Shown here piece after piece: positions 54,003 through 62,458 of a stretch of 64,000 bases of DNA (position 1 is its first letter; the number at the start of each line of letters is the position of its first letter). The stretch lies in the NCBI RefSeq assembly GCF_013266695.1, contig NZ_JABRXF010000002.1, positions 806,001-870,000 of the forward strand, given 5' to 3'. The DNA is from Hongsoonwoonella zoysiae (GTDB taxonomy: Bacteria; Pseudomonadota; Alphaproteobacteria; Rhizobiales; Stappiaceae). Under the pieces are notes generated by a model. The model saw only the letters and a program-made list of their open reading frames with translations. It was not told the DNA's origin and did no database searches. The translations under genes were made by a program, and so were the position numbers.

Positions 54003-54926
54003 TTATTTGGTTTTCCGTGTCGCGCGGGCCATCACCCGCTCACGGTGCAGGGTGTAGAGGCCGGTCGCCACGATGACGAGGGCGCCCACCCATGTCCAGA
54101 AGTCCGGCAGGTGGTGGAACACCAGGTAACCGTACATCGTGCTCCACAGCAAAAGGGTGTATTGAACGGGCGCCACGACAACCGCCTGCGCGACTTCCAG
54201 CGCCTTTATCACGAAAAGTTCGGCAAGCGCGGCCAGAACCGCGATTCCGCATAAAAGAGCGATCTCGAGGTTCGTCTGCGGCCATGTCCAGACGAAAGGC
54301 AAAGGCACTGTCAGGACGGCACTGCCGGCGAGCGCTGTGTAGGCAACCGTCGTTGACGTCCTGTCCGCGCCGCTCAATACCCTGGAAAGTATCTGGCGGA
54401 AGGCGAAGAGCGTGGCCGCGACAATCACCAGCAAAACGGCAGGGTGGATCACGCCCATGCCGGGCCGGATCACGATCAATGTGCCGATGAATCCGATCGT
54501 CACCGCACTCCAGCGGCGAATACCGACCGGCTCGCGCAGGATAAGCGCTCCAAATAGCGTGACGATGAAAGGGGCCACGAAGCTGACCGCCACGGCGTCC
54601 GCCAGCGGCACATAGCGCACGGCGACGATGAAGAGCGTCGCCGAGCTTGCCGCCAGCACGCCGCGCGAGATCTGAAGGATGGGGTTTTTCGTCCTGAGAA
54701 CAGGCAGCCCCCGCACCGCCAGAAGTACGATAACGCCGAGCAGAAGGCCAAGCTGCCGCACCCAGACGATCTGTAGCGGATGCAGTGTTTCCGTCAGGAA
54801 CTTCGCCTGCGTGTCGACGGCGGAAAAGAGGAACATTCCGCCCGCCATCAGCGCGAGCCCAAGCCCGCTCTCCGAACGCGGGGCGACGGAAGGCGTTTTC
54901 AGCGGTGACGCGAGATTGACAGGTAT
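54003..54926 (-). CDS. EamA/DMT-family transporter
   Basis: 307 residues from the probable start at 54926; ten membrane helices in two EamA repeats (LGLALMAGGMFLFSAVDTQA; FFGALILREPVGIRRWSAV-like second-repeat end at about residue 135). The start is odd: AAGGAG lies eight bases upstream of an in-frame ATA, giving M-PVNLASPLKT. A TTG at 54992 has no ribosome binding site and its TTGACA looks like a promoter hexamer. The next ATG (54848) would cut into the first helix. Export of a small metabolite is likely. It leads the RidA gene by 28 bases. Confidence 0.85.
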   Translation of the reverse strand: MPVNLASPLKTPSVAPRSESGLGLALMAGGMFLFSAVDTQAKFLTETLHPLQIVWVRQLGLLLGVIVLLAVRGLPVLRTKNPILQISRGVLAASSATLFIVAVRYVPLADAVAVSFVAPFIVTLFGALILREPVGIRRWSAVTIGFIGTLIVIRPGMGVIHPAVLLVIVAATLFAFRQILSRVLSGADRTSTTVAYTALAGSAVLTVPLPFVWTWPQTNLEIALLCGIAVLAALAELFVIKALEVAQAVVVAPVQYTLLLWSTMYGYLVFHHLPDFWTWVGALVIVATGLYTLHRERVMARATRKTK

Positions 54927-55113
54927 GAGCGTATCTCCTTCGTGCGGGCAGATTGAGCTGATACCGGCCGCAGGAAAATCAAAACCTGTCAAAAGTCATA
55001 CAAAATCCGGTTGGACAATGCATCACAAAGAGTGGCTTTCACCGCTCTTTTCCAAATCTGTCCACCGGCCTGGCAAATCAGGTCAGAATGCTGACCAACG
55101 CGACACGACGGCT

Positions 55114-56193
55114 TCAAATTTCGTCGTAGTCGAGCACCACGCGCTCGCTGATCGGGCGTGACTGGCAGGTCAGCACGAAGCCGGCTTCCACCTCCCAGGG
55201 CTCCAGCGAGTAGTTGACGGCCATATCCACCTTGCCTTCCACCAACTTTGCACGGCAGGTGCAGCACATGCCGCCCTTGCACGAATATGGCGCTTCGACG
55301 CCCGCGCGAACCGCAGCGTCGATGATCGTCTCGCCGGCGGCGATCGGCACCGAAACCCGCGCCCCGTCCATGACGAGTTCGGCCATAGCCTTGTGGTCGA
55401 CCGCCGCTCCTTCGTGAGCGGGCTTCGGCGCATGTGGAGCGGAACCATCGGCAGGCGTGAAGAACTCCTGGTGGATCCTGCCCTCATCGACGCCAAGCGC
55501 CTTTAGCGCGCCCTTCGCCGTTTCTATCAGCTCTCCGGGGCCGCAGAGGAAGAAATGATCGACGCCCTCCGCCGGCACCATATGGCGGAGCAGTGTTTCC
55601 AGCTTTTCCCTGTCGAGGCGGCCTGAAAGCAGCGGCAGGTCCTGTTCCTCGCGTGAAAGTACGTGGAAGACGGAAAGCTGTGTGGGAAACAGGTCTTTCA
55701 GGTCCTCAAGCTCGTTCTTGAAGATGATCGACTGTGACGAACGATTTCCGTAGAACAGGAAGAAATGCGTCTCCGGTTCACACGCCAGCACCGTGCGGAT
55801 CATCGCCAGGATCGGTGTGATGCCGGAACCGGCGGCAATTGCCACCAGCGTTCTGGGGCTGCCATCCGTGTCGGGAAGCAGGAACCGGCCGGACGGGCTC
55901 ATGACCTCGATTTCCGTTCCCGGCTCAAGGTTTTCATTGGCGAAAGTGGAAAACTGTCCGCCGTCGATCCTCTTGATCGCGACACGCAATTCACCGTCCT
56001 GCTCACCGGCGCAGATGGAGTAGGAGCGGCGCACTTCTCTTCCGTCGATCAACGTCTTGAGCGTCAGATACTGACCGGCGGAAAAGCTGTAATCGTTCTT
56101 CAGGTCATCCGGCACATCGAAGGATATCGATACCGCATCGGCGGTCTCGCGGTTTACGTCCTTGATCTTGAGCGTGTGAAAACGCGGCGACAT
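55114..56193 (-). CDS. paaE: 1,2-phenylacetyl-CoA epoxidase, reductase subunit PaaE
   Basis: 359 residues. An FNR-type FAD/NADPH reductase comes first (YSFSAGQYLTLKT, VRRSYSIC for FAD, LVAIAAGSGITPILAMIRTV for NADPH). A plant-type [2Fe-2S] ferredoxin domain follows with Cys ligands in EAPYSCKGGMCCTCRAKLVE and the last in FVLTCQSRP. It passes electrons to the di-iron oxygenase PaaA. The start at 56193 is preceded by GGGAGG. It closes the paaABCDE operon. Confidence 0.95.
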   Translation of the reverse strand: MSPRFHTLKIKDVNRETADAVSISFDVPDDLKNDYSFSAGQYLTLKTLIDGREVRRSYSICAGEQDGELRVAIKRIDGGQFSTFANENLEPGTEIEVMSPSGRFLLPDTDGSPRTLVAIAAGSGITPILAMIRTVLACEPETHFFLFYGNRSSQSIIFKNELEDLKDLFPTQLSVFHVLSREEQDLPLLSGRLDREKLETLLRHMVPAEGVDHFFLCGPGELIETAKGALKALGVDEGRIHQEFFTPADGSAPHAPKPAHEGAAVDHKAMAELVMDGARVSVPIAAGETIIDAAVRAGVEAPYSCKGGMCCTCRAKLVEGKVDMAVNYSLEPWEVEAGFVLTCQSRPISERVVLDYDEI

Positions 56194-56228
56194 GCCTTTC
56201 GTCCTCCCGATATCCGGCACGGCGGCCG

Positions 56229-56744
56229 TCAGATGCATTTGAAATAGTCGAATGGCTCCGCGCAGTCGCGGCACTTCCAGAGCGCCTTACAGGCGGTGGA
56301 ACCGAACTCCGAAATCTTTTCCGTATTCTCCGATCCGCAGCGCGGGCAGGTCACGGTTTCATCGCCGAAAAGCGCGCGGCGCGACGCCTTGCCCTCCGGC
56401 GGAGCAATGCCGTATTCGCGCAGCTTTTCCTTCGCCTCCGCCGATATCCAGTCGGTCGTCCAGGCGGGCGAAAGCACCGTCTTTACCCGCACCTTGTCGA
56501 AGCCTGCTTTTGCCAGTTCCGTTTCAAGATCCATGGTGAAAACGCCCATCGCCGGACAGCCTACGTAAGTAGGCGTAATATCGACCTCCACCGCGCCGTC
56601 GTCTGCCACGCGAACATCGCGAAGTACGCCCAGATCCTCCAGCGTGAGCACCGGTATCTCGGGGTCGACGACCTTCGCCGCCACAGCCCAGGCCCTGTCG
56701 CGAAGCGTCCTGTTATTCCCTTGATTTTCGGCAAGGCTCGCCAT
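56229..56744 (-). CDS. paaD: 1,2-phenylacetyl-CoA epoxidase subunit PaaD
   Basis: 171 residues from ATG 56744; GTG 56753, which overlaps the paaC stop, is an alternative. The N-terminus is a MIP18-like domain (KVVDPEIPVLTLEDLGVLRD, ITPTYVGCPAMGVFTMDLET), and the C-terminus has a zinc-ribbon-like Cys set (VTCPRCGSENTEKISEFG, CKALWKCRDC). PaaD is thought to help build the iron-sulfur or di-iron centre of the complex. It is required although not a catalytic subunit. Confidence 0.93.
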   Translation of the reverse strand: MASLAENQGNNRTLRDRAWAVAAKVVDPEIPVLTLEDLGVLRDVRVADDGAVEVDITPTYVGCPAMGVFTMDLETELAKAGFDKVRVKTVLSPAWTTDWISAEAKEKLREYGIAPPEGKASRRALFGDETVTCPRCGSENTEKISEFGSTACKALWKCRDCAEPFDYFKCI

Positions 56745-56749
56745 GGCGA

Positions 56750-57502
56750 TCACCACTTCAGGCCGGGGTAGGCCCGCTGCATGTACTGCATTGCTGTAAG
56801 AAGATGGCCGAAATGCTCGCTATGGATGCCGGAACGTCCGCCCGTCTGGGCCCAGCCTTCCTCCGGCATCTCAAGCGTGGCCTGACCAAGCACCTTCTTC
56901 ACCGTCTCGCCCCATACGTCGCGCATCGTCGCCGGATCGACGGCGATTCCCTCCGCCACCAGCGCTTTCACGGTGTCATCCGCCTCGAAAAGCTCACCCG
57001 TGAACGGCCACAGAAGCTCGATCGCGTCCTGCATGCGCTCATGGCTCTCCCTGGTCCCGTCACCCAGGCGGATCACCCATTCGGCGGAATGGCGCAGATG
57101 ATACGCGGCTTCCTTTTCAGCCTTTGCGGCGATCGCGGCCAGCGTTTCGTCCCTGGACGCCTTCATCTTCTCCCAGAAAGGCAGCATGAAAGCGGAAAAG
57201 AAGAACTGGCGCGCGATCGTTTCGGCGAAATCGCCGTTCGGCTGCTCGACCAGCAGGCAGTTGGAAAACTCCCGCTCCTTGCGCAGGAAACAGAGTTGGT
57301 CCTCGTCGCGGCCCTTGCCCTCCACTTCGCCGGCGTAGGTATAGAGTGCGCGCGCCTGGCCGATATGGTCGAGCGCGATATTCGCCAGCCCGATGTCCTC
57401 TTCCAGCGTCGGCGCATGGCCGCACCACTCGCCAAGGCGCTGGCCCAGGATCGCCGCGTCGTCTGCAAGCCGCAGGGTATATGCGAACAAACGGTCGTTC
57501 AT
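56750..57502 (-). CDS. paaC: 1,2-phenylacetyl-CoA epoxidase structural subunit PaaC
   Basis: 250 residues from ATG 57502 (AGGAGG eight bases upstream). A ferritin-like four-helix protein lacking the full metal-ligand set, as PaaC does. Typical stretches are LADDAAILGQRLGEWCGHAP, IALDHIGQARALYTYAGEVE and AAYHLRHSAEWVIRLGDGT. It pairs with PaaA in the hydroxylase core. It lies 32 bases after paaB. Confidence 0.95.
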   Translation of the reverse strand: MNDRLFAYTLRLADDAAILGQRLGEWCGHAPTLEEDIGLANIALDHIGQARALYTYAGEVEGKGRDEDQLCFLRKEREFSNCLLVEQPNGDFAETIARQFFFSAFMLPFWEKMKASRDETLAAIAAKAEKEAAYHLRHSAEWVIRLGDGTRESHERMQDAIELLWPFTGELFEADDTVKALVAEGIAVDPATMRDVWGETVKKVLGQATLEMPEEGWAQTGGRSGIHSEHFGHLLTAMQYMQRAYPGLKW

Positions 57503-57534
57503 CACCACATCCTCCTCACGCAAGCCAGGCGTGC

Positions 57535-57822
57535 TCACATGTTCCCCACTTCTTCGGGGATTTCGTAGAACGTTGGATGACGGTAGATCTTCGTTCCCGT
57601 CGGCTCGAACATCATGTCCTTGGCTCCCGGATCGGATGCCACGATCTCAGCCGACGGCACAACCCAGATGGAGAGTCCCTCACCGCGGCGGGTATAGACA
57701 TCGCGGGCGGCCTGAAGCGCCATTTCGGCATCCGCCGCATGCACGGACCCACAATGGCGATGCGCCATGCCGTTACGCGAGCGAATGAAGACTTCCCAAA
57801 GCGGAGTGGTTTTCTCATTCAT
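57535..57822 (-). CDS. paaB: 1,2-phenylacetyl-CoA epoxidase subunit PaaB
   Basis: 95 residues, the normal size. Conserved motifs are PLWEVFIRSRNGMAHRHCGS and VHAADAEMALQAARDVYTRR. PaaB bridges PaaAC heterodimers in the complex. The gene is 23 bases downstream of paaA. Confidence 0.95.
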   Translation of the reverse strand: MNEKTTPLWEVFIRSRNGMAHRHCGSVHAADAEMALQAARDVYTRRGEGLSIWVVPSAEIVASDPGAKDMMFEPTGTKIYRHPTFYEIPEEVGNM

Positions 57823-57845
57823 CGGACGTTTCCTTGTAAGCTTCG

Positions 57846-58835
57846 TCAGGCGGCCTTTTGGGCCTTGCGCGCTTTTTTCTTCTCTGCATGGGCAAGCGCG
57901 GCCTCGCGCACCCAGGCACCATCCTCATGCGCCTTACGCCGTGCCTTCATGCGCTGTCTGTTGCAGGGGCCGTCGCCCTTGAGCACACGGGCGAATTCCG
58001 ACCAGTCGATCTCGCCGTATTCCCAGTGCCCCGTTTCCTCGTCGAACTTGAGGTCCTCATCGGGGATTGTGAGCCCCAGGTAATGCGCCTGCGGGACCGT
58101 GGCATCGACGAATTTCTGGCGCAACTCGTCATTGGAGAAGCGCTTAATCTTCCAGGCCATGGACTGCGCGGAATGCTGGGAATCCTTGTCGGACGGCCCG
58201 AACATCATCAGCGACGGCCACCACCAGCGGTTCAGCGCGTCCTGCACCATGTCCTTCTGCTCCTGCGATGATTTGCACATCGTCAGAAGCAGCTCGTAGC
58301 CCTGGCGCTGATGGAAGCTTTCTTCCTTGCAAATGCGGATCATCGCGCGCGAATAAGGCCCGAAAGAGCAGCGGCACAGCGGGATCTGGTTCATGATCGC
58401 GGCACCGTCCACCAGCCAGCCGATCGCACCGATGTCCGCCCATGTCAGCGTCGGGTAATTGAAGATGGAGGAGTATTTCGCCTTGCCGGAAAGAAGCTGT
58501 TCGTTCAGCTCTTCACGCGAAGCGCCAAGCGTCTCGGCTGCCGAATAGAGATAGAGCCCGTGGCCGCCCTCGTCCTGCACCTTCGCGAGAAGCGCCGCCT
58601 TGCGCTTCAGCGTCGGCGCGCGGGTAATCCAGTTGCCCTCGGGCAGCATTCCGACGATTTCCGAATGCGCGTGCTGAGAAATCTGGCGCACCAGCGTCTT
58701 GCGGTAGCCTTCCGGCATCCAGTCGTTCGGCTCGATCTTATACTCATTGTCGACACGCGCCTGGAACGCGGCATTGCGCCCGGCGTCTTCCACATCCGTG
58801 ACGGCTTCGAGGTTGTTGAGCGCTTGCGTATACAT
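57846..58835 (-). CDS. paaA: 1,2-phenylacetyl-CoA epoxidase catalytic subunit PaaA
   Basis: 329 residues from ATG 58835. The di-iron oxygenase that epoxidises the ring of phenylacetyl-CoA. Ligand regions are [20 protein letters not shown] (Glu/His pair) and [20 protein letters not shown] (Glu-x-x-His type). [20 protein letters not shown] and [16 protein letters not shown] are PaaA-specific. The C-terminus is a basic low-complexity tail ([15 protein letters not shown]). First gene of the operon, with an inverted repeat upstream at 58918-58956. Confidence 0.96.
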   Translation of the reverse strand: MYTQALNNLEAVTDVEDAGRNAAFQARVDNEYKIEPNDWMPEGYRKTLVRQISQHAHSEIVGMLPEGNWITRAPTLKRKAALLAKVQDEGGHGLYLYSAAETLGASREELNEQLLSGKAKYSSIFNYPTLTWADIGAIGWLVDGAAIMNQIPLCRCSFGPYSRAMIRICKEESFHQRQGYELLLTMCKSSQEQKDMVQDALNRWWWPSLMMFGPSDKDSQHSAQSMAWKIKRFSNDELRQKFVDATVPQAHYLGLTIPDEDLKFDEETGHWEYGEIDWSEFARVLKGDGPCNRQRMKARRKAHEDGAWVREAALAHAEKKKARKAQKAA

Positions 58836-58917
58836 GGCTGCCTGGTCCTCCTCCTCGATCCGGCATCGCGAACTCAACGGATCGAGCACACCTTCCGTTC
58901 AGGTTGCCCACATAATA

Positions 58918-58956
58918 CGTGACAATATTAGTGATATGCAATGATATTTTGTCACG
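58918..58956. promoter_or_regulatory. Inverted repeat upstream of paaA, candidate PaaX operator
   Basis: CGTGACAA and TTGTCACG form perfect 8-bp arms 23 bases apart. The interior repeats TGATAT twice. It lies 83 bases from the paaA start, between paaA and paaX. PaaX is known to bind imperfect palindromes around paa promoters, but the arms here do not match the E. coli PaaX sequence closely, so the link is inference. No GACCG-type PaaR site was seen here. Confidence 0.5.
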
Positions 58957-58995
58957 AATTAATCCGTAGCCGATCACATTTCCGGCCTGAATGTT

Positions 58996-59886
58996 TCAGA
59001 CTTCGGCAAACCTTTGAAAATACCCGGAAACCGGCTTGGGAAGATCGCCATCCCGAGATTGTCCGGCTGAGCAAAGCCAGGCGTCAGACGGCTTCTGAAG
59101 CACTTTGTAGATACCCGCGCACAGCTTGCGCGCCTCATGGCCGGCCCAGTCTTCGGGAAGGTAACGTTTAGGCAGGAACGGGTCTCGCAGCACGATGCGG
59201 CGGTAGTCGTGAATGAGAAGCGTACGAGCGATCATGGCATCTATCCCGGCAAGAAGATCGCCGTCATCAAGGGCTGTCCAAAGAGGTTTGTAGCGCTCCA
59301 TGAACGCGTGATAGCGCACCGCCAGCGGCGCCAGATCGAAGGCACGCCCTATGAGATCTTCCTCCGAGCCCCGTTCGAGCGTGGAGCGGAATACCAGCGT
59401 CGCCCCGCCCGCGGCCGGCCCTGGGATGGCCGTCGCAATCGTGCCGATCAGCATATTGGCCGAAAGCTGCCCGAAGCCAGCCTTCAGCAGGCGCTCGCGC
59501 TGGCTCTGGCGGCCGTTACCCTCGCCCAGGAGCACGATCTGCCATTCGCCTCCCTCCTGCGTTTCCGGACGGGTATAGATACGTTCGCTTGCGGCGGCAA
59601 ACTCATCGTGGCCGGCGGCCGAGAGCCCATAGAAGCTTCTGCGGCCGATCTTGTAGCGTTCCACCCATCCGTCGCGGGCAAGACGTGACATCGCCGCGCG
59701 AACGGCCCGGTCGTCGATCTCCATGGCCTGCATCAGCTCGGAGATCGTACCGAGCCAGATTTCTCCGCCGCGCGGGACCACCGCATCACCATAAAATGTT
59801 ACGATCAAAGACCAGACGCGAAGCGGCTGGCACGCATGAAGAGCAACAACAAGCTTGTCGATTGCGGCTGATGTGGCAACTTTCAT
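58996..59886 (-). CDS. paaX: PaaX-family transcriptional regulator of phenylacetate degradation
   Basis: 296 residues from ATG 59886 (296 is close to the family's usual 300). The N-terminal winged helix is RVWSLIVTFYGDAVVPRGGE and IDDRAVRAAMSRLARDGWVE. The C-terminus shows the PaaX_C region LIHDYRRIVLRDPFLPKRYL and AGHEARKLCAGIYKVL. PaaX represses paa genes until phenylacetyl-CoA binds. It lies directly upstream of paaA on the same strand (160 bases apart), separate from the PaaR gene at 50499. Confidence 0.93.
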   Translation of the reverse strand: MKVATSAAIDKLVVALHACQPLRVWSLIVTFYGDAVVPRGGEIWLGTISELMQAMEIDDRAVRAAMSRLARDGWVERYKIGRRSFYGLSAAGHDEFAAASERIYTRPETQEGGEWQIVLLGEGNGRQSQRERLLKAGFGQLSANMLIGTIATAIPGPAAGGATLVFRSTLERGSEEDLIGRAFDLAPLAVRYHAFMERYKPLWTALDDGDLLAGIDAMIARTLLIHDYRRIVLRDPFLPKRYLPEDWAGHEARKLCAGIYKVLQKPSDAWLCSAGQSRDGDLPKPVSGYFQRFAEV

Positions 59887-60107
59887 CCAGATGGTACCCG
59901 TTACTGGCTTTCGATCCCGCACCCGCCGAGTTTCCGCGAAATCGGTGCAAAAGGCGGCTTACGGGATGGAAAGATACCGGTTTCCAATTCCAGCGCACCT
60001 GCAGCGAAAGATTTGTCTTGCTCGGTTATCGCCGCGAAAGCTCGACTCAAACACAAACTAAAGGCCGAGCTCCCGAAATCAGGCGGGATACAGTCCACCC
60101 GCACGGT

Positions 60108-61016
60108 CTAATGTGCGTGATGCGCATGCCAGTGCCAGGCGATATCGATTCTGCGCGGCAGCCACACCTTGTCGTGAGACGAGATATAGTCAAGGAAGCG
60201 CGCCAACGCCGCCGCCCGTCCGGGCCTGCCCGACAGCCGGCAATGAAGCCCCACCGACATCATTTTAGGATGGCCAGCCTCCCCTTCGGCGTAAAGCGTA
60301 TCGAAGGCATCCTTCAGATAGGTGAAGAACTGGTCGCCCGAATTGAAGCCCTGCGCGGTCGCAAAACGCATGTCGTTCGCATCCAGCGTGTACGGAATGA
60401 CGAGATGCGGCCCACCTGCACCTTCCACCCAATATGGCAGATCGTCCGCATAACTATCTGAGTCGTAAAGGAAGCCCCCCTCCTCCATCACGAGCTTGCG
60501 AGTGTGTACGGAGGTGCGTCCCGTGTACCATCCTAGCGGGCGCGAGCCCGTGACCTCCTCATGAAGGCGGATCGCCTCCTGCATCTGCCGGCGTTCGTCG
60601 TCTTCGGAAAAATCCTTGTACTCGATCCATTTCAGGCCATGAGAGGCGATTTCCCAATCGGCCTCCTTCATCGCCTCTACTGCGTCCGGATTGCGGGCAA
60701 GCGCAGTCGTTACTCCAAAAACTGTGACCGGAATGGATCTTGAAGCGAAAAGCCGCCAAAGCCGCCAGAAGCCCGCGCGGGAACCGAACTCGTAGATCGA
60801 TTCCATGTTCATGTGCCGCTGATAGGGCCAGGGTTCTGCCCCCACAATCTCGGAGAGGAAAGCTTCGGAATGCGTATCGCCGTGAAGAAGGCAGTTCTCG
60901 CCGCCTTCCTCGTAATTAACGACGAATTGCACGGCGACATTCGCCTCGCCCGGCCAATGCGGATCCGGGGTGGTCCGGCCGTAGCCGATCAGATCGCGGG
61001 GATAGTCGTCCGACAT
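60108..61016 (-). CDS. puuE: Polysaccharide deacetylase family, allantoinase PuuE type
   Basis: 302 residues. It begins DYPRDLIGYGRTTPDPHWPG, the PuuE pattern, and continues with VAVQFVVNYEEGGENCLLHG and EIASHGLKWIEYKDFSEDDE. The family converts allantoin to allantoate without metal, despite the deacetylase fold; His and Asp residues in GLHCRLSGRPGRAAAL and IDIAWHWHAHH fit. No other purine-degradation gene is next to it in the window. It ends 222 bases before paaX on the same strand. Confidence 0.87.
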   Translation of the reverse strand: MSDDYPRDLIGYGRTTPDPHWPGEANVAVQFVVNYEEGGENCLLHGDTHSEAFLSEIVGAEPWPYQRHMNMESIYEFGSRAGFWRLWRLFASRSIPVTVFGVTTALARNPDAVEAMKEADWEIASHGLKWIEYKDFSEDDERRQMQEAIRLHEEVTGSRPLGWYTGRTSVHTRKLVMEEGGFLYDSDSYADDLPYWVEGAGGPHLVIPYTLDANDMRFATAQGFNSGDQFFTYLKDAFDTLYAEGEAGHPKMMSVGLHCRLSGRPGRAAALARFLDYISSHDKVWLPRRIDIAWHWHAHHAH

Positions 61017-61102
61017 GCATTTGGTCCCGTTGCAGAATATTCGCTATGAAATTTCAGGAGCATCCACGTTGCAACGGGAAAATACAGACTGAGCGCGGCG
61101 TA

Positions 61103-61492
61103 TCAATGCCTGTTTCTTGCCGGCACTATTGCAGGAACGGGAACGGGGACGCCTGCCCCCGCTCTCCGCCCACGGCGCTTCCCGTCATCCTTTGCCGGCA
61201 AAAGCATGATCGCAGCCCCCATAGCGGCGGATGTCAGGGTTATCAGGAGCCCGCAAAACAGCACCGCTACCGGTATCGCTGGATTGTCGGAATTGAGAAC
61301 AAGCGTGCGAAGCCCGGACGTATCGAGCAGCAAAAGACCGGAGGTAACGAGGCCTGCGACAAATGCGCCGATCGCCCAGTTGATCGCCAGAAGCCGCAGA
61401 AGCGGTTCACGCAACAGGCGCCGAATGCCTGCCAGAGCCACCGCATCGTTGGATTGGGCCGGAACCCCGGCGCCGTCAGCGCGCTCCGTCAT
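61103..61492 (-). CDS. Small inner-membrane protein of unknown function
   Basis: 129 residues from ATG 61492, with GGGAG upstream. Two hydrophobic helices (LLAINWAIGAFVAGLVTSGL and AVLFCGLLITLTSAAMGAAI) resemble a two-helix hairpin, and the C-terminus is basic and rich in Arg, Pro and Val. I do not recognise a function. It seems monocistronic, 86 bases from the deacetylase start. Confidence 0.72.
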   Translation of the reverse strand: MTERADGAGVPAQSNDAVALAGIRRLLREPLLRLLAINWAIGAFVAGLVTSGLLLLDTSGLRTLVLNSDNPAIPVAVLFCGLLITLTSAAMGAAIMLLPAKDDGKRRGRRAGAGVPVPVPAIVPARNRH

Positions 61493-61686
61493 AGTGTCTA
61501 ACTCCCACTTGCCGCGATATTTTTGCGCACCGCGCAATGTTTCGCGCTCTCGGAGATAGCGTGACGCAGAACCGCTTCAAGATCGACGCGACACGAGCGC
61601 GCATCACATACGCGCTACCCGCATTTCGGACGTTACGTAATTTTTTTGTTTTTCGCTCGGCGGGAACCCTTGACACTTTCCGCTAG

Positions 61687-61722
61687 GATATATAGATGCT
61701 GCATATATCGAGGTGATATATC
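61687..61722. promoter_or_regulatory. PadR-type operator array upstream of the efflux operon
   Basis: GATATAT (61687), ATATATC (61703) and GATATAT (61715) form two overlapping inverted repeats with spacers of 9 and 5 bases. A further GATATATC occurs near 61836. The repeats sit 156 bases before the PadR gene, consistent with autorepression. Confidence 0.5.
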
Positions 61723-61877
61723 GCCGCTTGCGAATTTCTGAAACTTCGAACAATTCGAAGCAAAAAACGAAAGACTGCGAATTCGTTCTTCGGGGCGATG
61801 AGAGACGGATTTGGCCCGCAGGCTGGTATTCTGACGATATATCCCGAGCTGCCCGCACCTATCGGAAGAGTGAGCGA

Positions 61878-62429
61878 ATGAGTGTGAAAACCCTTTGCCT
61901 GGCGATCCTCAACTGCGGCGATGCCACCGGGTACGAGATCCGCAAGCATCTGACCGAGGGCAAGTTTTCTTATTTCGAGGATGCAAGCTACGGGTCGATC
62001 TATCCCACGCTCGCCCGGCTTGAGGCGGACCGCCTCGTGACGGTTCGCGAGGAACCTCAGCCCGGCCGTCCGGCACGCAAGATCTATTCGATAACCCCTG
62101 AAGGGCGCGAAGCGTTTCGCAGATTGCTTGGCGAACCGCCCGCACCCGATACCTTCCGCTCCCCCTTTCTGCTGGTCGCCATGTGGGCGGATCTGGCAGG
62201 TCCGGATGTCATCAAGAACGCTCTTGAAGAGCGCAAATCCAAACTCCGGGAGGAAATCGACAAGCTTTCGACGATACGCGAAGAGACCGACCACCCCGGC
62301 ACCCGGTTTATCGTCGAATACGGTCTGAATTGCATGCGCAACGATCTCGCCTTTCTCGAATGCGAAAGCCACAGGCTTGTGAAAATCGCCGAGAATGGTG
62401 GCGAGGCATTGCCGCAGGCCGCGGAATAA
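61878..62429 (+). CDS. PadR-family transcriptional regulator
   Basis: 183 residues from ATG 61878; the longer frame runs through the operator region. The PadR winged helix is LCLAILNCGDATGYEIRKHL and DASYGSIYPTLARLEADRLV, with the wing RPARKIYSITPEGREAF. A C-terminal dimerisation helix pair follows. It is directly upstream of the RND efflux genes (29 bases) and probably represses them. Confidence 0.92.
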   Translation: MSVKTLCLAILNCGDATGYEIRKHLTEGKFSYFEDASYGSIYPTLARLEADRLVTVREEPQPGRPARKIYSITPEGREAFRRLLGEPPAPDTFRSPFLLVAMWADLAGPDVIKNALEERKSKLREEIDKLSTIREETDHPGTRFIVEYGLNCMRNDLAFLECESHRLVKIAENGGEALPQAAE

Positions 62430-62458
62430 CGCGGTTCGATTTTCGGAGAGCCCATCTT

